64,000 nucleotides of DNA, taken from Poteriospumella lacustris. Taxonomy: Eukaryota; Sar; Chrysophyceae; Chromulinales; Dinobryaceae. A program made the position numbers and the translations under genes. Location of the stretch: the NCBI GenBank assembly GCA_008000375.1, contig SMOI01000062.1:2147-66146 (forward strand), given 5' to 3'. Below the pieces are notes generated by a model that was not told the DNA's origin, did no database searches, and saw only the letters and a program-made list of their open reading frames with translations. Below are positions 10,401 through 19,125 of this stretch, piece by piece; within the stretch, counting starts at the first letter, position 1, and each line of letters starts with the position of its first letter.

Positions 10401-10595
10401 TCAGGGTTCCTCACGCAGAGAAATGTCGGTAGCGTATCGTCGCTTGCGCTTCACGTGGATGCAGCAAAGGACACAGTGACCTAAATTTCTGTGATATATG
10501 TCATGGTATGCATTGATGAGGCAAACAAGATGGAGGGTTGCATATTTTTGGAACTTTTCCTTCCAGATTTCGCCATCCTCTTTAACCAATTTAAT
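10401..10595 (-). pseudogene. Possible coding remnant, unknown
   Basis: A 65-codon minus-strand frame with no ATG has protein-like composition (EIWKEKFQKYATLHLVCL, HDIYHRNLGHCVLC). It ends in TGA at 10401 and is preceded by a stop. It could be an internal exon or a decayed fragment. No family recognised. Confidence 0.25.
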
Positions 10596-11137
10596 AAAAT
10601 GATAATATTATTCAACACAAACTGCCCGCAATAACATTATCATATGTTCTTTTATCATGCCATGACAACGTATCTTGGATAATTTCTTTGTCTTGAGGCT
10701 GAAATACGGAGCAGAAGAAGACCGTGACCGGCGACCCCATGCTCGTTGGTCGATTAGAAAGTCGTCAAATATGTTATAAAAAGGAAGAAAAGATGTAAGC
10801 ATGTTTATCATCGATAATTGAGTCAACGAGAATAAGTACTACATTATTCTATGAGAATTCTCGTGAGTTATAATGCAAAAACGAGGGAAACTTTCGATGC
10901 CCAACTTTTATGGTACCGTAGATTTGCCAGAACTTTCGTAATATCTATCAGAAAAGCGAGATTCTCATTTCATTCGATGTATCACATGTAATCACAAGGG
11001 ATTGCAATTATTTTCCGGGTTGTAGGTGACAGAAGAGTGCGAAAAGACTATGAAATTGGCAAGTCCCAGGATGCGCTGTCACCAAATACTCTGGAAAAGC
11101 ACCACCCAACGCCAAACATATTTCTCGCCGCATTGTT

Positions 11138-11170
11138 GGTTAGGGGCGTTCTAACCCAAACCCCCTAACC
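11138..11170. repeat. Telomere-like foldback at the duplication junction
   Basis: GGTTAGGGG (11138-11146), CTAACCC (11151-11157) and CCCCCTAACC (11161-11170) form an inverted arrangement of TTAGGG-like sequence. It lies 16 bases before the start of the duplicated NAT segment. Confidence 0.7.
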
Positions 11171-11186
11171 GTTGGTAATCCTTAGC

Positions 11187-11617
11187 GGCTAGATATGCAT
11201 TTCTTCGACACACACGAGCTGTCCACCGTCGCGGACTGGGAACAGGCCAACTTCCAAGTGTGCGTGCAGGCCAACACGCTCTTCACCGCCCATCTGTTGG
11301 TGGGGTTCACGACGCTGCACGGTCGAGTCGTCCTGTTCGACAACAAGTTTCTGGTGAAGCAGTTCGTGGACGGCGGCAGCGCTGCGTCGACGACTCGCCA
11401 GGTCGGCGGTCGTGAGTTCGTCGTGCACGATCCGCTGCGGCGAAGCGAGGCGGCCTCCGCAGTCGAGTCGACCGATCAGCGTTTTCCCTTCGCAGTGGTC
11501 AACGAACAAGAAGTCACCTCACGTGAGGCGTTCGTCGCGTTGCTGCGTGAGCAGTTCCACGTGACCGTGCCGGACGAGGCGGTGTCAGCGCTGCGCCTGC
11601 CCGGCGCGTCGTGGTGA
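11187..11617 (+). pseudogene. 3' fragment of the arylamine N-acetyltransferase gene
   Basis: Bases 11187-11617 align without gaps to 6335-6765. The encoded C-terminal 140 residues differ from the intact NAT by one residue (Tyr to His in MYFFD), and the stop codon is kept. Homology continues through the 3' flank to about 11757, with a 6-base deletion and more substitutions. The segment lacks the catalytic Cys, His and Asp and any promoter, so it cannot encode an active enzyme. It is a recent dispersed duplication, or it is being homogenised with the parent. Confidence 0.93.
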
Positions 11618-12077
11618 TCAATCGACGGTCTCCGTCTCGACCAACAGCCCACCTCGCTCGTGCTTGCTTCTCCTTCTCTTTCGTTCGTACCTTGTGACCC
11701 AGTGTCGTCGTCATTGGCGTGTCCGCGCATGTAATCATTCCCTAAGGTCGTTGCGGCGGTCAACACATTCAACGCGGCGCTTCTTCTTGACGGCCGCCCA
11801 TCAATGTTCGTCTGGCTCCCGTTCAGCGTCAGGTTTCCTGTGTTCAGACACCGGGCACGACGCCAACACGTTCATCATGATGCGACTGCACCAGCAACAA
11901 TAAGCTGCGCGTATCGGGGGCGAGGGAGAACCAACCGATGTTGCCCATCGAAATCATGTGCCACCACCCAGAGGGAGGGGGGTTAGGGACGGCTATACAG
12001 AGAGAAAGGCAGGACTCCGGAGAGGAAGAGGAAGAGACAGGGAGAACGTCTGTCAGCGGTACTACGATGCACCAGAA
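11618..12077. other. Intergenic region
   Basis: 11618-11757 is copied NAT 3' flank. The rest has no supported gene and is the 3' flank of the minus-strand LRR gene. Confidence 0.5.
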
Positions 12078-15000
12078 TCACGGCTCGGAGACGTCAGCGA
12101 CGGGCGGCTGCAACGGACTCTGCGTCTGCATCTCGACTCCTCCAGACACAGCCTCCTCTGTGGCCACAGCCGAAGCCGCTGATGCGGTGCAGCATCGAAG
12201 TGACATGCGACTCCCCGTTTGCTGCACGACCCACTGCAGCGCCGCGACCCACGACGGCAGCAGCACCACCAGCACCAACACCCAGATTGCCTCCACCGCG
12301 CCGGACGCACGACCGACGACGTCGTACAAGGTGAACGCCCACAGGAACACGGCCATCTGCAGGATCAACCGAGTCTTCTCAACGATGCGCGGTAGCACCA
12401 GCGCATAGACCTGCTCGTAGTGCCCGACGATGGACAGCAACGTGCGCACGTAGTCGCGGTAGATGTCCTCGATGCCGCGGTCGCCCTGACTTTGGTGGAT
12501 GCGCTGGCCCACCCGGCGACAGCTCACGCGCAGTTGGTCCAGCATTTTCTTCGTCGTGAACAAGTCCGACGCCGCTCCGATCAACGCGAGCAGCCCCAGC
12601 GGCGGAAACAAGATGCCGAACGACAAGGCGACCGCTGCATCGCCCATGAGCCGCGCCAGAAGCGACTCGGCTGACACCATCGCCGCGTGTTCGCCATTCA
12701 ACCGCCGCAGCACCGGGCGGTTAACGAGAATGAGCGTGTCGATGTCGTGCAGGTGGGTCGAGGACGGCGCCGTCTGCTCTTTGGTCGCGGACTCATCATC
12801 CGCACCACCGACTGGCTTGGCCTCGACTGAGGCGTCCGGTGCTGTCTGAGCGCTGTCGTCCACATCGACCAGGCGGTACAGGGGCGGCAGCATCAGTGTC
12901 ACCAGCACAAACAGACGATGAGAACCTCCGAACCGCCGGAACGCGTATCGTTGCAGCTGCTTCAGCGCCCACCAGAGGCTCGGCACGACGAGAATGCTGA
13001 GGATGTAGCGGAAGACGAAGACGTGTACGAAGGCCTGCTGCATGGAGAAGCCGCACTGGAAGTTGTACGCGAAGCCCGACTGGAAGTCGATCGTCGACGC
13101 CTCCCCGTTGCCGAAGGTCGAGAGAATGATCATGTTGAAGTTGCCCCCGAAGAGCGGCGAGCCGGCATTGTACGCCATCACGAGATCGTCGTACGACATG
13201 CAGGGAAAGGCCATGAAGTTGTCGACGAACTTCGTCACCGGATCCACGGCGCTGTACGAGATCCAATAGCATGTGCCGCCCGAGACGCTGTAGGAATTGC
13301 TGGGGATCTTGCTGAAGGCGTACTTGAAGCAGTTGGGCGACACGAGCACCTCGGTGACCAGCGGCGCTAGAATCAAGTTGAAAACACCCAAGACGCCGAA
13401 GAGATCCAGCCAGGCCTGTGGTGGCAGCAGGTCCAAGAAGCCACTCATGGCCGTCGCATCCATCTCGTCCCGTCGCCGGGCAAACAGCGTGTTGATGCCA
13501 GCGTTCCAGAGGAGTTTGAAGAGCGCCATCGCCAAGATGATCAAGAAGCGACTCTGTCGCCTGATGCTGATCGTCGTCGTGTACACGTACGCGACGTTGA
13601 CGGCGAAAACCGGCAGCGTGTGCAACAATACGACCGCCACCAGCGCCGCTACTGTCGACCAGAAGTGCGGCTGCTGCGCCGCTCGTCTCCATCGCTGCCA
13701 CATCGATGGCTGCGATGTGGTCGCTTCGTCGCTGGGTGCCGTAGTGGCCGACGTCGCGGAGGACGACTCGAGCACCGACGTCGCTAGACTGCGGCGCTTG
13801 GTGTTCTGCATCGCAAAGAGCGGCGACCGGTGCCAGGCAGCCATATCTCGGTCTCTCAGCCAGAGAAACGCCGCCACGAAGGCAGCCAGCCACAGAAAGA
13901 GCAGAGCACCCGCCACCAGCCCCTTCTGTAGCGACAGCGACACCACCCACACGTACAGGTACGAGTACGCGCTGGAGTACAGCGACGACACTGCGTACAC
14001 CGCCATCGACAGGCACAGCATCGCCACCACACACAGCAGCAGCGCCTCGTGGCCCATCACTTGGTGGCGCGCCACCAGCGCTTCCGTCTGCAGCCACTGA
14101 CCCCAACGCCGCACCGTCTGCGTAGCCATCTGCCACCACGCGGCAGCTCTGCTCGTCCACGGCTGCTGCCAGAGCGGCGTCGGCGTCATGCACACAGTGA
14201 CCACAGACACCGTCGCCCAGATGGCTGCCACCACCGCGGCGACGATGAAAAGGGCCACCAGCGACACGTCGGTGGTGGACGAGCCGCACGCGTACGTCGC
14301 CGCGAGGGGATCGTTCACCGGCGGGTTCGTCGTAGCGAGGCTGTGCGGCGCACAGCGAAACAGGTTGCCGTCGAGCACGTTGATGTCGTAGGCGTCCACC
14401 CAATTCTCCGGCAAGGCGCCCGACAGCATGTTCACTTGCAGAGACAGCTTCGTCGAGTACTGCGTAGCGTAGTACGGCGTGACAAAGGGCGGGATGGTGC
14501 CCCCGAAGCGGTTGAAGGAGAGGTCCAGCAGCTGGAAGTCGAACGTCAGCAGCCGTGGCGGAATCGTCCCCGTCATGAGGTTGTGCGACAGGTCCAGGCC
14601 CGTCAGACCGAACGGCAGGTCCACCGCGTCGTCGATCGTGCCGGACAAGTGGTTGCTGGACATCGTCAGGTACTCCAACTGGGGCAGGTCGCGCAGCAAA
14701 CAGTTCGGAAACGTGCCCACCACCGCGTTGGACTCCAAATACGACGCGTAGAAGTGCCAACTGTCCGCGACAGCCAGCGCCTTCTGACGACAGTCAGCAG
14801 CGGCGTGGAGGCCAGAGATCAGAATCTCCGTCATCTTCGTGTTGGCGCAGAGCGCGTCGCCGGGCAACGTGCCCGAGAAGCAATTCGACGTCAAGACCAG
14901 CGCCTGCCACTGCCCCAGCGACAGACTCGCCGTCGGCAGTGGACCAGTGAACGCGTTGTACGCGGCGTTCAACACAATGTCCGACGCATTCGACGAGGAA

Positions 15001-17045
15001 AAGGCGTCGTCCAGTCTGCCCGAGAGGAAGTTGTTCGCCAAGATCAACTGCTGCAGCCTCTTGCTCCCCGCAAACAGCCCCTCCGCGGAGCCGGTCAGGT
15101 ACATTTCGGAGGCCGAGAACGACGTCAAGTTCACACACTGCGACAACACCTGTGGCAGCGGCCCCGTGAGGTAGTTGCTGGACAGGGAGATGTACTGCAG
15201 CGAGCACAGACTGTGATTGACAGAGGCGGCCTCGCTGATCTCCGGCAGAGAACCGTCGAAGAGGTTGTCGTTCAGAAACAGCCGTTGCACGGTTGTGGCG
15301 TACATAGAAGTAGGAATGCTGCCGTAAAAAGAATTGGACGATACGTCGAGAAAGATCAAGTTGGGGGCGCGCAACCATTGAGTGGGCAGCGGTCCGTGCG
15401 CATACACGTCGGTCATGTTGAAATACGCCACGTTGTCGGGGATATCCACCTGCCAATCCGACAGCAACGTGTTGTAGCTGACCCCCAAGGACGACAGAGA
15501 GGGAAAGTGCTGGGGATCGAAGAGCAACGGCAATGATATCGACAGAAAGTTTTCTTGCAGCATCAACAGCATCAGGATGGCGGCCGTAAAGTTCGCGGGG
15601 ATTGTCCCAGTCAAGACGTTGCCATTTAAGTACAACGCCAATAGTTGTGGGTTTGTACTCAATGTCCATGGAACCGTGCCGCCGATAAAGTTGTCATATA
15701 ACGACAATGTCTGAAGGCCATTTAAAAACTGAAAGGTCGTCGGAACAGATCCGCTGAGGCGATTGGAGTGCAAATCCACGACGACAATGTTGGTGATCTC
15801 GCCCAAACAGCTGGGAATAGGCCCAGTCAGTTGGTTGCTGTAAAGATTGAGGTTCTGCAGCGTCGCAATCAGGCAAAGGGTCGGCGGGATAGAACCCGTG
15901 AGAAGGTTGGAGAATATGTTGAGTGTCCGAATTGTAGTCGTGGTGGCAATGTCGCTGGGAATACTACCGACGAGGTAGTTCTCTTGCAAAAACACCTGGC
16001 TAAGACGTTTGGCGTTGAAGAGATCCACAGGTATCGTTCCGCTGAGCATATTCGCATACAACACCAAGGATTGCAAAGTGGCCAGCGACCCAAAACCCTC
16101 TGGAATTTGTCCTATTAGGGCGTTTCCGTCGAGTTCGAGGGTCTGTAGGTTTTTTAAATGCCCAAGCATTGAAGGGATTGATCCCGTTAAGTAGTTTTTA
16201 TGAATGTCCAATTGCTGCAACGCTGCGCAATATCCCAGAGACGATGGAATTTCGCCACTGAAATAGTTGTCCTCCAGACTGAGCACTTGCACCGTTGTCA
16301 AGGTACCCACAGAACTGGGAATCGTTCCATTGACGAAATTGTTCGAAATATCAAAGATCACCAAAGACGTCAGGTTGCCAATGGAGAGAGGCAAAGGTCC
16401 TGTCAGGTCATTGTCAAAGGCCTGAAAAAAGCCCAGCGACTGCAATTCGCCAATACACGACGGTATAGGACCAGAAAAGTGGTTCGAATACAGTTCTACA
16501 TACATGATGTCTTTTAGTTTGCAGATAGATTGTGTAAGAGGCCCAGAAAAATGATTGTTTGCCAGGTCCACCTCGCCAGCAGATGTCCAGCCTCCAATGA
16601 CATCAAACACAGGGCCATGGAGTTGATTGTTGGACAGGGCGACTGACGCTAACTTGTTCAAGTTAGAGAGACTTGATGGAATAGTTCCCGTGATAGCGTT
16701 GTGGGAAAGGTCCAAAGAGATGAGGTGCGCCAAGTTTCCGAACGTGCTCGATATTCTGCCTTGCAGCTGATTGGCAGACAGCAACAGGCTCGAAACATGA
16801 CATGTTATGTTGTTTATAGTCGTGCAAGATACTCCGTACCAAGGAGAACACGGATTGTTGTCATCGCCGATGGACCACGGTTGGCTCCACATCGCCCCAT
16901 TCGTTGATTCGTAAAAGTCCAACAGAGCGCTTGTTTCATTTTGTGGTGGCGCGAATGTGCACACGAACGAGGATACTGTTGGATTTGGGCAGCTAATGGC
17001 AACCAGTATCAACACAATGGCCGGAAAGTGGGAGAAAAGGCCCAT
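12078..17045 (-). CDS. LRR polytopic membrane protein, copy A
   Basis: A 1655-residue uninterrupted frame. The start is taken at the ATG at 17045 (MGLFSHFPAIVLILVAISC) because it opens a good signal peptide; the frame upstream begins only with GTG. Order: signal peptide; an LRRNT-like cap (ALLDFYESTNGAMW..CSPWYGVSC); about 35 plant-type leucine-rich repeats (NxLxGxIPxxLGxLxxL); then from about residue 910 a region with roughly ten hydrophobic segments. The first is LVALFIVAAVVAAIWATVSV and the last pair surrounds DVVGRASGAVEAIWVLVL. The ectodomain probably binds ligand and the membrane part is of unknown type; no kinase domain is present. The 3' three-fifths is nearly identical to the gene at 35198, in inverted orientation, while the first LRRs differ strongly. 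Function inferred only as a surface receptor or channel-like protein. Confidence 0.9.
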   Translation of the reverse strand: MGLFSHFPAIVLILVAISCPNPTVSSFVCTFAPPQNETSALLDFYESTNGAMWSQPWSIGDDNNPCSPWYGVSCTTINNITCHVSSLLLSANQLQGRISSTFGNLAHLISLDLSHNAITGTIPSSLSNLNKLASVALSNNQLHGPVFDVIGGWTSAGEVDLANNHFSGPLTQSICKLKDIMYVELYSNHFSGPIPSCIGELQSLGFFQAFDNDLTGPLPLSIGNLTSLVIFDISNNFVNGTIPSSVGTLTTVQVLSLEDNYFSGEIPSSLGYCAALQQLDIHKNYLTGSIPSMLGHLKNLQTLELDGNALIGQIPEGFGSLATLQSLVLYANMLSGTIPVDLFNAKRLSQVFLQENYLVGSIPSDIATTTTIRTLNIFSNLLTGSIPPTLCLIATLQNLNLYSNQLTGPIPSCLGEITNIVVVDLHSNRLSGSVPTTFQFLNGLQTLSLYDNFIGGTVPWTLSTNPQLLALYLNGNVLTGTIPANFTAAILMLLMLQENFLSISLPLLFDPQHFPSLSSLGVSYNTLLSDWQVDIPDNVAYFNMTDVYAHGPLPTQWLRAPNLIFLDVSSNSFYGSIPTSMYATTVQRLFLNDNLFDGSLPEISEAASVNHSLCSLQYISLSSNYLTGPLPQVLSQCVNLTSFSASEMYLTGSAEGLFAGSKRLQQLILANNFLSGRLDDAFSSSNASDIVLNAAYNAFTGPLPTASLSLGQWQALVLTSNCFSGTLPGDALCANTKMTEILISGLHAAADCRQKALAVADSWHFYASYLESNAVVGTFPNCLLRDLPQLEYLTMSSNHLSGTIDDAVDLPFGLTGLDLSHNLMTGTIPPRLLTFDFQLLDLSFNRFGGTIPPFVTPYYATQYSTKLSLQVNMLSGALPENWVDAYDINVLDGNLFRCAPHSLATTNPPVNDPLAATYACGSSTTDVSLVALFIVAAVVAAIWATVSVVTVCMTPTPLWQQPWTSRAAAWWQMATQTVRRWGQWLQTEALVARHQVMGHEALLLCVVAMLCLSMAVYAVSSLYSSAYSYLYVWVVSLSLQKGLVAGALLFLWLAAFVAAFLWLRDRDMAAWHRSPLFAMQNTKRRSLATSVLESSSATSATTAPSDEATTSQPSMWQRWRRAAQQPHFWSTVAALVAVVLLHTLPVFAVNVAYVYTTTISIRRQSRFLIILAMALFKLLWNAGINTLFARRRDEMDATAMSGFLDLLPPQAWLDLFGVLGVFNLILAPLVTEVLVSPNCFKYAFSKIPSNSYSVSGGTCYWISYSAVDPVTKFVDNFMAFPCMSYDDLVMAYNAGSPLFGGNFNMIILSTFGNGEASTIDFQSGFAYNFQCGFSMQQAFVHVFVFRYILSILVVPSLWWALKQLQRYAFRRFGGSHRLFVLVTLMLPPLYRLVDVDDSAQTAPDASVEAKPVGGADDESATKEQTAPSSTHLHDIDTLILVNRPVLRRLNGEHAAMVSAESLLARLMGDAAVALSFGILFPPLGLLALIGAASDLFTTKKMLDQLRVSCRRVGQRIHQSQGDRGIEDIYRDYVRTLLSIVGHYEQVYALVLPRIVEKTRLILQMAVFLWAFTLYDVVGRASGAVEAIWVLVLVVLLPSWVAALQWVVQQTGSRMSLRCCTASAASAVATEEAVSGGVEMQTQSPLQPPVADVSEP
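12199..15284 (-). repeat. Left arm of large inverted repeat (LRR gene 3' half)
   Basis: This arm matches 37040-40161 in the opposite orientation. The 5' boundary is abrupt: homology begins at CGGCTGTTTCTGAACGACAA within an LRR. The 3' boundary falls near the codons for GSRMSLR. Copy B has a tandem duplication of nine codons (SVLESSSAT) absent here. Confidence 0.9.
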
Positions 17046-17589
17046 GATGACGAACTCATACAGCAAGTAATCAACCAAACGTCCAACAACCACTTCTCAG
17101 CTGAAAAACCCAAAACACATATCTCAATATCAATATCAACTCTCTGAATCAACAAACACAGAATCAAAGCGAGTAAGTCATTTTATCAGTGTTTCGTGTT
17201 GGTATTATTAGGGCGACTCTTCTGCATGTTCCTGTTCATTCAGCAGGAACAAGTTGTTGTGCGCAGTGATGAGTGATGATAAGTGTTGTGTGCAGAAATA
17301 TGAAGACACTTTAGCGGTCATACAAAAACCCAGCGCCAAGTATGGCGTTGAACCATTTCTTTGGCGATTGATGATGACTTGAACTTGAAAAAAGAAGGAC
17401 GATCATAATCGATATCCAAGGCACAAGGGACCACGATGAAAGGGTGCAAGGAGGAACCCTCTCTTGATTGATGCCGTCGCCTCCGCAATGAGCGATGATG
17501 GCGATTGGTCGACAGAAGACCAATCGCACAGTTATCGCAGATGTCGTGGGAACTCTTTGTGAACGACAGCCTTTGTTCGTGGTAGTTTG
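17046..17589. other. Intergenic region between divergent genes
   Basis: It separates the divergent LRR and RRM-like genes. At 17311-17365 the minus strand reads KKWFNAILGAGFLYDR then stop, sharing sequence with 6955-6995. No complete gene is supported. Confidence 0.45.
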
Positions 17590-18147
17590 ATGAGTTCAAA
17601 GATAAACGAATCTTCCATTGTGCGCAGTAAAACTGCCTGCGTCTGCCGATACGGAAGTTTCGATAGAGAGATCACCTTTGTCTGCAAGTGCGAACCATTA
17701 GTTTGCGCCCGAAGATTTCATCCTGGTATTTCTGTCCAGCCGACGCCGTCTGACCCCATTCATTTTTCTTTCAAAGTCGCTGAAAATCAAATCCTCTTCA
17801 CTGAGGCAATAGTGAAAGAAGCTTGCTTTGAGCATTCGTGGAAAAATCGAGGATGTGGTCATACGACAAAAGTCTGCACTAAACACGACGGAAGATATTG
17901 TGGATACGGGTTCTTGTCGTTCTCATCAGTAGAAGAGAATGTAAACTGTGTGAAGTACGTACGTCAACGGCTGATCGAAGGTGTGGTATTCGAACGTCAA
18001 GTCAGCGACTCGTTTCAACGGAGTTCACAATATTCGAACGACTTGAAACTACTGAAAATCAGCCATTGCGGTTTGTCCCATTTTCGCGCACTTCTGGATT
18101 GTTTTCCGGTGTGCCCCATCAGACAGATAGGATGGTTTGCGTCTTAA
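17590..18147 (+). CDS. Cysteine-rich protein with an RRM-like segment
   Basis: A 185-residue frame from the ATG at 17590 (MSSKINESSIVRSK) to TAA. Cysteines are frequent in the first third (ACVCRYGS, VCKCEPLVC). The centre, DGRYCGYGFLSFSSVEENVN, contains an RNP1-like octamer (C-G-Y-G-F-L-S-F) followed by an EE-rich helix and VVFERQVSDSFQRSSQ. This order is typical of the second half of an RNA-recognition motif. A clear RNP2 strand is not visible, and the protein could be a degenerate or partial RRM protein. The C-terminal 30 residues (CFPVCPIRQIGW) are not recognised. RNA binding is inferred from one motif. Confidence 0.45.
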   Translation: MSSKINESSIVRSKTACVCRYGSFDREITFVCKCEPLVCARRFHPGISVQPTPSDPIHFSFKVAENQILFTEAIVKEACFEHSWKNRGCGHTTKVCTKHDGRYCGYGFLSFSSVEENVNCVKYVRQRLIEGVVFERQVSDSFQRSSQYSNDLKLLKISHCGLSHFRALLDCFPVCPIRQIGWFAS

Positions 18148-18331
18148 AGATGCACATTTTCTTGTTCGCGATCGGTCAAAGTTCCTTATGTTCTTCCTGC
18201 GGGGGCACACCCGTTTTTCTACCCCGTGGTGACAGGTACCCATCCAGAATCGTCCATTTAAGCCAGACAGCGATTAATAAACTGATTTGAACGCAACTGG
18301 TATGACGGTCGACAATATCCATCCTGAATGC

Positions 18332-18708
18332 GAGACCAAGGACTGCGGCGGTAGCTGCTGGCATTTTAGATGGCGAACTAACCTATACCATATATCGACA
18401 CGTTGGACTTGTTGTGGGACCAGGGCGACAAACACCTCGATGTGTTCGCTTCCAAACATGGCGATTGCACGCATTGGTGCTTTTCCTACGAACAATTTCA
18501 GGCGCGTTTCTCGATGATCGCGGCATTTATGAATGGCGGGCGACCTATGACAAGCCACTGTATGGTTGGGCCTGCGCCTGCCTCTACAGAACACCAACAA
18601 ATAGCTGACTCGTCGAAGAACTCGAAGAGGCGTATGGGGAGTAGATGGACCCTATTCGAGGCATCAGAGCTTCCACTTGACAAAGATCGTTCACTTGCAG
18701 TCTTGTAG
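18332..18708 (+). pseudogene. 3' fragment of the PC-esterase gene (truncated tandem copy)
   Basis: From GAGACCAA at 18332 the sequence matches 20310-20525, including the DLLWDQGDKHLDVF and DCTHWCFSYEQF codons. It then matches pieces of the parent's downstream flank (18640-18745 with 20845-20945; 18785-18830 with 21045-21095). The 5' five-sixths of the gene, including the GDS nucleophile block, is absent. Small differences include several indels, one of four bases after MNG that gives this fragment a longer tail than the parent. It is non-functional as an esterase. Confidence 0.9.
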
Positions 18709-18862
18709 CAGTTCAGTTGTGTGTGTTGCAATATTTTAGCTGTTCCACGTTTATTACACGTCATAAATGCGTAACACGTCATGGAAACCGCCTTCCGTCG
18801 CTCCTTCGCACCATCTTCCGCGAGTGGTCCGTCCCTCGGCTCGCTGCTCTTGCATCGTTGTT

Positions 18863-18895
<33 letters not shown>

Positions 18896-19125
18896 ATCGC
18901 TGTGGTCGTCGTCAGCAGCAATGGCGTTTCATTTTGGCCCTTGCTACTTTCAAAACCGGATTTTTCGACCCCAAAAATCCGGTTTTGAAAGTCAGGTTTG
19001 ACGAAAGAGAAGTTTGAGATACTCACCCGTCATGGATGGTCATTGCTCTAACCTGGAACCTGGAATCGGGAATCGGTGACATATTTCCACCAAAGAAATA
19101 GTTCCTAAACGATTCAAAAACGCTC
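18709..19125. repeat. Repeat-rich promoter region of the PC-esterase gene
   Basis: It contains a (GTCGTG)n tract at about 18862-18895. A near-perfect hairpin at 18947-18991 is listed separately. No coding frame is supported. Confidence 0.6.
18947..18991. repeat. Perfect 19-bp inverted repeat (hairpin)
   Basis: The left arm CTTTCAAAACCGGATTTTT (18947-18965) and right arm AAAAATCCGGTTTTGAAAG (18973-18991) are exact reverse complements around a 7-base loop, CGACCCC. It lies 135 bases before the PC-esterase start codon. It could be a regulatory or RNA hairpin or the remains of a small foldback element. Not followed by an A-tail. Confidence 0.9.

Larger units (their letters stand above)
9768..11137. 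other. Long gene-poor stretch with palindrome and direct repeats
   Basis: AT-rich, particularly 10280-11100. An imperfect direct repeat lies at 10010-10075 (AAGGACTTA..CGA(T/C)TGCCACG twice). A perfect 16-base palindrome lies at 10141-10156. One minus-strand frame (10401-10595) without an ATG is protein-like and listed separately. Nothing else is supported. Confidence 0.5.

Noticed and set aside
12796-14760. 654-codon minus-strand frame within LRR copy A
   Set aside because: Alternative frame of the LRR gene; a corresponding frame appears in copy B because the DNA is duplicated, not because it is conserved protein.
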